From Allodiplogaster sudhausi (Eukaryota > Nematoda > Chromadorea > Rhabditida > Diplogasteridae): 64,000 nucleotides of DNA. A model generated the notes under the pieces. It worked only from the letters and a program-made list of their open reading frames with translations, did not search any database and had not been told where the DNA came from. Below, in pieces: positions 59,343 through 64,000 of the stretch; position 1 is the stretch's first letter; each line of letters opens with the position of its first letter. The position numbers and the translations under genes were made by a program. The DNA lies in NCBI GenBank assembly GCA_945643635.1, contig CALZFC010000043.1:3157501-3221500 (forward strand). Direction: 5' to 3'.

Positions 59343-59954
59343 GAGAAAGGAGAGAGAGGAGAGCAAGAGAGTACAGCGAGATCAGGGAAGTGAAGGTGAG
59401 GCACAGAAAGACCACGGAGACAGGATTCGGGCGTTGGCCGGTAGCAGCCGGGAAATGGAGGGCACGCGTGCCAGAGGGAGTCGCGGGACACTAATTAATC
59501 GTATGCAGCCTTTCGTGGTCTTTGCCATGGGAGAGAGATGACAAGATGATTGTGGCAGTTTCACAAAGAGAGGACACAGAGAAAGGAGTAAGAACGAAAA
59601 GGGAATCAACGAACCACAGCTAATAGTTGGATAGTGCACGTAGGCAAGCACACGCGAGCCGGCCAGCCATCTTCAAGCAATTCTTGTGCTAAGGATGATT
59701 GGACAAAGTGCAAATGAAAACTGAAACCTAAATATGGGAAGAGAAAGTGGGTAGCCCATCGAGTCAATGAACACAGAAGGAGCTAGGCGCAGAAAGGCCT
59801 CGAAGGCTAGGATGCCACCTGCAAAAAAGGAACGTCTTTGACATTCAAACACTCAATTATGTCAAGGACAACTTGACAGCAAAGATTACCGGCAATTGTC
59901 TGTAGTAGCATTGTGAATCGTGGATAAAGCGACGCTTCGACCAGGCGTCTGCAT
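54956..59954 (-). CDS. ALG11: ALG11 GDP-mannose:dolichol-oligosaccharide mannosyltransferase, 5' end missing
   Basis: Exons: 59890-59954, 59728-59806, 59618-59670, 57949-58048, 57798-57860, 56729-56833, 56462-56591, 55612-55761, 55426-55525, 55250-55324, 54956-55104. All phases close. Diagnostic strings: FIDSMGYPLSLPIF, AYVHYPTIS, VFPPCDIDAF, SIGQIRPEKNHALQIRI, HTMRDEHFGISVVEGMAAGT (the GT4 donor-site E-x7-E region) and LAHNS. ALG11 adds two alpha-1,2 mannoses on the cytosolic face of the ER during N-glycan precursor assembly. The first visible exon corresponds to about residue 130 of the human enzyme. The N-terminal membrane anchor and the HPYCNAGGGGERVLW region are not found between 59954 and 64000, where a DIRS-like element lies. 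The introns of 1570 and 964 bp hold microsatellite and a MITE. Confidence 0.93.
55937..56141. mobile_element. hAT-type MITE with GGCCC-rich core
   Basis: A 205-bp element starts CAGGGATGATCAAA and ends TTTGACCATCCCTG, giving terminal inverted repeats with one mismatch in the outer 14 bp. It is flanked on both sides by the same 8 bp, AGCGAGAG (55929-55936 and 56142-56149). Eight-bp duplications and a CAGGG terminus are hAT hallmarks. The core is tandem CCGGCCCGGC with inserted TTTACCCTACA and TTACCCCATA units. It sits in an ALG11 intron, inserted in a GA microsatellite. Confidence 0.85.
57181..57520. mobile_element. Palindromic MITE-like element in ALG11 intron
   Basis: A 340-bp unit has imperfect inverted arms of about 120 bp. 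Its ends read AGCTCGTCGGCGTTTACCCT and, on the opposite strand, AGCTCGTCGGTGTTTACCCT. Inner arm segments (AATTTTCTCTACAATTTGAT and its complement) are exact. No coding capacity. No unambiguous target-site duplication was seen. Confidence 0.75.
58049..59617. other. Long ALG11 intron with microsatellite
   Basis: The 1.57-kb intron contains a GA tract at about 59257-59363 and purine-rich DNA at 58430-58560. No internal exon was recognised; open frames here are repeat-derived. Confidence 0.6.
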
Positions 59955-60002
59955 CTTAAATTGAAGAGGAAAGAGAAAGTGATCACAATTTGAAAGGATT
60001 CT

Positions 60003-60640
60003 AATGTTATATTTTGCAAGACAACGAAGTTGTTGAAGTAAAATATTTATTATGAATAGTAATCACGATAGCTATGCGCCCCTTGCTCAGCATAATACTC
60101 TACATTAACGCGTTGAAATGTAGACCGATAAGTTCGACCTCGTAAGTACAAATCACGGGATACGTGTCACGCGTGATAAAAAATTAAGGGGAAGATGCCT
60201 TATGCAAAAGTGGGCTCGCCCACTATGCTGATGAGGAGGGAGCTCTAGCCCTGTCTCCTCAGTTGCAAACCTGTAGAGCTCAGTGGTCGTGTTTGTTCAG
60301 TTGAAAAAATACTCGGTTTATCAACAAAAAAACCATTTTTATCAACAAACAACAAATAGAAGGATGGAAGCAGAAGAGTGGAACCACACTAATTCTTTCT
60401 ATCCTTCTTCTTGGACTGATCCTTGTTCTTGAATCTCTTCTCCTCAAACTTCTTCTTATAATCACGAGAGTCAGTCGCCTTCTTCGGCTTGCCAGATCCG
60501 TTCGTCCTGAAAAAACGACAGGTACATAGAAGAAAATTAGGGAGGGTGAGCTCGGGTGGGTTTATGTGATTACTATTCGCAATAAATCATAATAAATATT
60601 TTACTTCAACAACTTCGTTGTCTTGCAAAATATAACATTA
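60003..60640. repeat. Inverted repeats at DIRS element 3' end (candidate ITR and ICR)
   Basis: A 54-bp sequence starting TAATGTTATATTTTGCAAGA at 60003 is repeated exactly in inverse at 60587-60640. The match continues inward after a 10-bp indel to about 60066 and 60569. An 18-bp motif, ATAGTAATCACGATAGCT, is present directly at about 60056-60073 and 60654-60671. DIRS elements end in an inverted terminal repeat whose outer edge is complementary to an internal region just after the recombinase gene, which is exactly this placement. Confidence 0.7.
60389..60506 (-). CDS. Lysine-rich C-terminal exon, product unknown
   Basis: A 118-bp segment after a tttcag acceptor encodes TNGSGKPKKATDSRDYKKKF and then a Lys, Glu and Asn-rich end (SKKKDRKN-stop). 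The basic tail resembles those of nucleolar or RNA-binding proteins, but no family can be named from it. It lies between the two inverted repeats downstream of the recombinase gene. It may be a 3' exon spliced to the element's transcripts, a captured host exon or a host gene end. Only frame, acceptor and composition support it. Confidence 0.4.
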
Positions 60641-60670
60641 TAATTCATTGCTCATAGTAATCACGATAGC

Positions 60671-61654
60671 TTATTTAACACACCTGTCGTCCAGGACAGC
60701 ATGTTGGAAAGAAGGGACACTCTCCTTGTGATAAAACCTCTCAAAGGTGGTTCCCCCGGGAGCCCAGTTTGCCGCGGCCATAATCATGGCGCTAGAAATG
60801 CCAGCACGCGCGGCAGCCGAAGTAGAGGCTGCCCTAGTGGAATGGGCTCCAAATTTGCTATCAATCCCCACATCAGTAAGCAACGAACGCAACCACCTAG
60901 CGATGGTGGAGCTAGTAACAGGGCAATGAGGGTGAATAGTTTGTCTCATCAGAAATTGCTCATTTTGCCTGTATGCTTTTGTCCTCTCTATGTAATGCTT
61001 TACATTTTCGATAGGGCAGAGTATTGGATTCGGAAGGAATGCCTCGAAGGAAGCCTTGTAAGGTTTTGCCCCAACTTTCCTGTTCTTGTTAATATAGTTC
61101 AGATCGAACGTCCAATTATCTCTTCCCATCTGCACCGATTCAAGTGAGAACTTGGCTATCTCAGAAACCCGCTTTGGTGAACACAATGCTAAGATCATTA
61201 CCAGTTTCTTAGTAAATTCCTTTAAGGAGAGTGTTGCGTTCGGGCCTAGGTTGTTCAAGTGATTTAGAACAATGGACACGTCCCAAATATTTGAATATTT
61301 GGAGGTGGACGGTCTCTGACGAAAGAATCCTTTCATAGCCCTCGCAATAATATTTTCATTGATAGCTGCCTCCTTGCCCGTTGTTATGTTAGAAGTATAA
61401 GCCATAATGGCTGCTTTATGCGTACACAACGTTGAATAACTCATTCCTAGTAAGTGGAAATGGGCAAGAAAATTGACCAGACTCTGAGTGTTTGGTTTTA
61501 GCCTATCAAACCCCGATGCCTTGCAATATTTAGCCCAATTCTTAAGTGAAGAATTGTATTGCTTAATCGTACCAGGGGCCCAGCTGCTGACAATTGCCTT
61601 GGCAGCCGTCTCGCTAAAGCCAGAGTCGGTAAAGAATCTTGTCAGATTCTCCAT
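60671..61654 (-). CDS. DIRS-like tyrosine recombinase
   Basis: A 327-codon intact frame. The N-terminal SAM-like core-binding part runs from about residue 20 to 110 (WAPGTIKQYNSSLKNWAKYC, then PNTQSLVNFLAHF). The catalytic domain has Arg in CSPKRVSEIAKF, the H-x-x-R box in GAHSTRAAST, and WAPGGTTFERFYHK supplying the last histidine/tryptophan position and the nucleophilic Tyr. This is the integrase-equivalent of DIRS-order retrotransposons, which integrate circular DNA by recombination instead of an LTR integrase. Its ATG overlaps the end of the RT frame (ATGGAGAATCTGA), the classic overlap for these elements. Intact catalytic residues and no stop suggest recent activity. Confidence 0.92.
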   Translation of the reverse strand: MENLTRFFTDSGFSETAAKAIVSSWAPGTIKQYNSSLKNWAKYCKASGFDRLKPNTQSLVNFLAHFHLLGMSYSTLCTHKAAIMAYTSNITTGKEAAINENIIARAMKGFFRQRPSTSKYSNIWDVSIVLNHLNNLGPNATLSLKEFTKKLVMILALCSPKRVSEIAKFSLESVQMGRDNWTFDLNYINKNRKVGAKPYKASFEAFLPNPILCPIENVKHYIERTKAYRQNEQFLMRQTIHPHCPVTSSTIARWLRSLLTDVGIDSKFGAHSTRAASTSAAARAGISSAMIMAAANWAPGGTTFERFYHKESVPSFQHAVLDDRCVK

Positions 61655-63561
61655 GCGGTCAGATGCAAATAGAACCGTTCACACTTGTGGTTTAGGCGGG
61701 AAGCGAACAAGTCGATACTAGGTTTACCCCAAGTTTCGAAAATTGTCTCCGAAGTGACCTTGTTCAGAGAATACTCATGTTTCTCACGGAAATTGTGTGA
61801 TTCATAGTCAGCAATCCCATTATCAATACCCGGTCTATACGATGCGACCAGGTGTATTGACCTCTCCCTAGCAAATTCCCAAACCTTCCTCGCAGTGTCG
61901 TTTAATGTTCTACTTCGCGAACCCCCAAACTTGTTCACATAGAATACGGCAGAAGTATTGTCCATTTCCAAACGGACCGTTATGTCAGACATTTTTGAAA
62001 GGAAACATCTCAGACCGAACAAGGCGGCCATAAGCTCCTTTACGTTTATGTGTAAGATCAACTCCTCAGGGGTCCATCTTCCTCCTGTATTCTGGCTTCT
62101 CCATACCGCCCCCCATCCCATGTTCGAAGCAGCAGAACAGATTTCTTCGGATATTCGGGGTTTCCATATGGAATCTTGGCAGTCTGACAATGACATTTCT
62201 TCAACCCACCACGTTATCTCCTTCTTAACCTTCACTGGTACTGAGGAAAATTTCTCGAAGGATTTTGGGTCGTTCGGATTCGTCATTCTTGCGAGCCATT
62301 TCTGTGTGTCTCTTATTCGAAATGACAGATAGCCCGAAACGGGTGTAAGTGAAATGATTTTGCCCACTAAGGTTGCAATAATTCTCAACTTAACCCTCTC
62401 AGACTTCACTACAGAAGCGGCAAGTGCACGAATGGAATCCATCTTTGAAGAAGGTACTCCTACCATTCTACTCTCGATGTCCACAACAAAACCCAGGAAT
62501 TCGACTCTCCTTACAGGCTCGAGTATCGACTTTTCACGATTAACTGTTAAACCCAGTTTCGAAAACAGTGTCAGAGTATATTCGATGTCAGATAGAAATT
62601 TACATCTATCGTCACCCATAAAGAGCCAGTCATCCAAGTAGACTATGAGTCTAATTCCATGACTTCTAAGTTCCTCCGCTACAACCTTCATTAACCGTGA
62701 AAACACGTATGGGGCTGATGAAAGGCCAAAAGGAAGAGCCTGGAACTTGTAAACCCTTCCCGCGTGTTCAAAAGCTAGAAACTTTTGATAATCTGCGTGG
62801 ATGGGAATCGCGAAATATGCGTCTTTAAGGTCGATCTTAGCGAGAAAATCCCCTTGTGATAGAAGAAACCTCACAAGGTGGAAACCTTCCATCTTGAAAT
62901 GGTCATGAACCACATACTGATTCAGTGGTTTCAGATTTATCACTGGTCTCAATCCTCCATCTTTCTTTGGTACCGTAAATATGGAGGAAAACCAAACCCT
63001 TTCATTTGGGGAAATCGCAACAATCGCTTCTTTGCGCCTTAGGTTGTGAACCTCTTCGTCAATGGCATCTCTATGCAACCTGCTTCCCTTACTAGATGGT
63101 CTACTTGATTGTAGGATGGGAGGCAATGCATTGAATTCAATCTTATACCCGCTCACACACCCTTTAACCCACGGATCATTTGATAATTTAAGCCATTCAG
63201 CAAGATGGTATCTGATGTTCCCGGCAGTAATCATATCATTTTTTACTTGATGAGTTAGGGTGGGATGCCTAATTGTGGCGAGTGTCTCCTCGACTGACCT
63301 TTGGCCATCCTTGGCTCTGCTTGATTCGATACGCGGCGTCGGCTGAGGCTTGTTATTCTTCTCCCTCTGTGCCTTGAACTTGGCGAGACACTTGGCGACG
63401 TCGTTGCCTCCTGCCCGCTTCTGAAGTTCATCGATGAGTTGCTTCCCATACAAACGAGGGAAGACATCTCCGCCCGAGACGAGTTCTTCTTCAGCAAGAG
63501 GTGCCGAGCGGATGCTTGGCATGGCTCGGCGTGGATCAACACCGTTCGATCTGTAAATCAA
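61642..63561 (-). CDS. DIRS-like reverse transcriptase/RNase H
   Basis: A 639-codon frame. After about 170 residues of linker (possible Gag-Pol junction with GGDVFPRLYGKQLIDELQKR), the RT palm shows VPKKDGGLRPVINLKPLNQY, AKIDLKDAYFAIPI, LPFGLSSAPYVFSRLM and the catalytic VYLDDW. The RNase H domain follows, with NMGWGAV, the HINVKELMAALFGL glutamate box, MDNTSAVFYVNKFG and a late IADYESHN aspartate. No methyltransferase-like domain is evident, so the element is nearer the compact DIRS or Ngaro layout than classic DIRS1. The first codons follow a gatttacag acceptor (63551), so translation probably starts in an upstream exon. The formal ATG at 63559 overlaps that acceptor. Confidence 0.93.
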   Translation of the reverse strand: MIYRSNGVDPRRAMPSIRSAPLAEEELVSGGDVFPRLYGKQLIDELQKRAGGNDVAKCLAKFKAQREKNNKPQPTPRIESSRAKDGQRSVEETLATIRHPTLTHQVKNDMITAGNIRYHLAEWLKLSNDPWVKGCVSGYKIEFNALPPILQSSRPSSKGSRLHRDAIDEEVHNLRRKEAIVAISPNERVWFSSIFTVPKKDGGLRPVINLKPLNQYVVHDHFKMEGFHLVRFLLSQGDFLAKIDLKDAYFAIPIHADYQKFLAFEHAGRVYKFQALPFGLSSAPYVFSRLMKVVAEELRSHGIRLIVYLDDWLFMGDDRCKFLSDIEYTLTLFSKLGLTVNREKSILEPVRRVEFLGFVVDIESRMVGVPSSKMDSIRALAASVVKSERVKLRIIATLVGKIISLTPVSGYLSFRIRDTQKWLARMTNPNDPKSFEKFSSVPVKVKKEITWWVEEMSLSDCQDSIWKPRISEEICSAASNMGWGAVWRSQNTGGRWTPEELILHINVKELMAALFGLRCFLSKMSDITVRLEMDNTSAVFYVNKFGGSRSRTLNDTARKVWEFARERSIHLVASYRPGIDNGIADYESHNFREKHEYSLNKVTSETIFETWGKPSIDLFASRLNHKCERFYLHLTAWRI

Positions 63562-63666
63562 ATAACAGTTATCCTCTTTCTTGCCATAATATGAACTCTC
63601 TTGTAATATATTATATAATAATATAATAATAATTTATTACAATTTGATATATAACATTTGTCTGAC

Positions 63667-64000
63667 CTGAGAATAGTCTCTCTACGCTAGCAAACGAGTT
63701 CATGATGAGCTGCTCCTTCATCGACGCCTTGATGTAGCCTGTTGACTTGGCCGGATCTTCCTCTGCTGCCGCTGCAGACTGCTGAACAGCAATGGCTGAA
63801 GCTCCGAGAGCTGCCATGATCATCCCGTCCAGAGCGAAGATCTGTAAGAAATAACAATTTTATAGAAAATATCAGAGCTTATAAGTTCGACTTATTCAAA
63901 TATATTCGATATTTTGAAAAAGTAATGAACCAAGAGTAGTAACCTGAGACTCGTAGATTTGGCCTGAAAGGCCCTTCATCCTTGGAATCTCTTCTTCCAC
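63667..64000 (-). CDS. Upstream exons of the DIRS-like element (Gag or ORF1), partial
   Basis: Exon 63944-64000 (cut by the window edge; EEEIPRMKGLSGQIYESQ) joins in frame to 63667-63841 (FALDGMIMAALGASAIAVQQ, then KEQLIMNSFASVERLFS). The intron of 102 bp has gttact and ttacag ends. A second intron, 63552-63666, would lead to the RT exon, but the phases I obtain (1 against 2) do not fit, so either the RT is reached by a different donor or by frameshift, or ORF1 ends separately. Composition (helical, Ala/Gln/Met rich) suits a DIRS Gag. Alternatively this is a host gene into which the element inserted; the in-frame approach to the RT favours the element. Confidence 0.55.

Noticed and set aside
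1..64000. CRISPR array, prokaryotic operon or bacterial toxin-antitoxin structure
   Set aside because: Direct repeats seen are microsatellites or minisatellites without unique spacers, and gene structure is spliceosomal throughout.

Overview
The window is nuclear DNA from an invertebrate metazoan that I cannot place more precisely. Evidence: nearly every gene is cut by short spliceosomal introns (about 44 to 400 bp, a few above 900 bp); the gene set is animal (dachshund, MYCBP, phosphatidylinositol transfer protein, PEBP paralogs, membrane-anchored histidine acid phosphatases); and there is a DIRS-type tyrosine-recombinase retrotransposon. Long (GA)n/(CT)n tracts occur every few hundred bases and create many spurious open frames rich in Arg-Glu or Leu-Ser, which I left out.

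Layout. 1-13,870 is gene-poor: one phosphatidylinositol-transfer-protein exon (minus), a 31-bp minisatellite, a 2.4-kb near-perfect palindrome (3052-5449) and many GA/CT tracts. 13,871-19,416 (plus) holds three complete compact genes: protein phosphatase 4 catalytic subunit, MYCBP and mitochondrial glutaredoxin 5. 20,052-23,145 (minus) is a dachshund homolog. 23,146-33,150 is repeat-rich, with two unrecognised exon chains inside a block flanked by inverted repeats and a 497-bp tandem duplication. 33,153-43,010 has two PEBP genes (minus), one predicted cytosolic and one secreted, with two unrecognised multi-exon genes (minus) and a tiny proline-rich gene (plus) between them. 43,360-51,099 (minus) carries a tandem pair of secretory or lysosomal type histidine acid phosphatases. 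52,414-53,692 is the SNARE YKT6, and 54,956-59,954 is most of ALG11 (dolichol-linked mannosyltransferase). ALG11 introns hold a hAT-type MITE and a palindromic MITE. Its 5' exons are missing because a DIRS-like element (60,003 to past the window end) starts 48 bp upstream of the first visible exon.

Functional links are limited. PP4c, MYCBP and GLRX5 share a strand but are separated by several hundred bp. The acid phosphatase pair and the PEBP pair are local duplications. Four introns use GC-AG splice sites, each supported by reading frame and homology. Exon joins were made by eye from frame, splice dinucleotides and recalled family alignments, so start codons of DACH and the unrecognised genes are uncertain.
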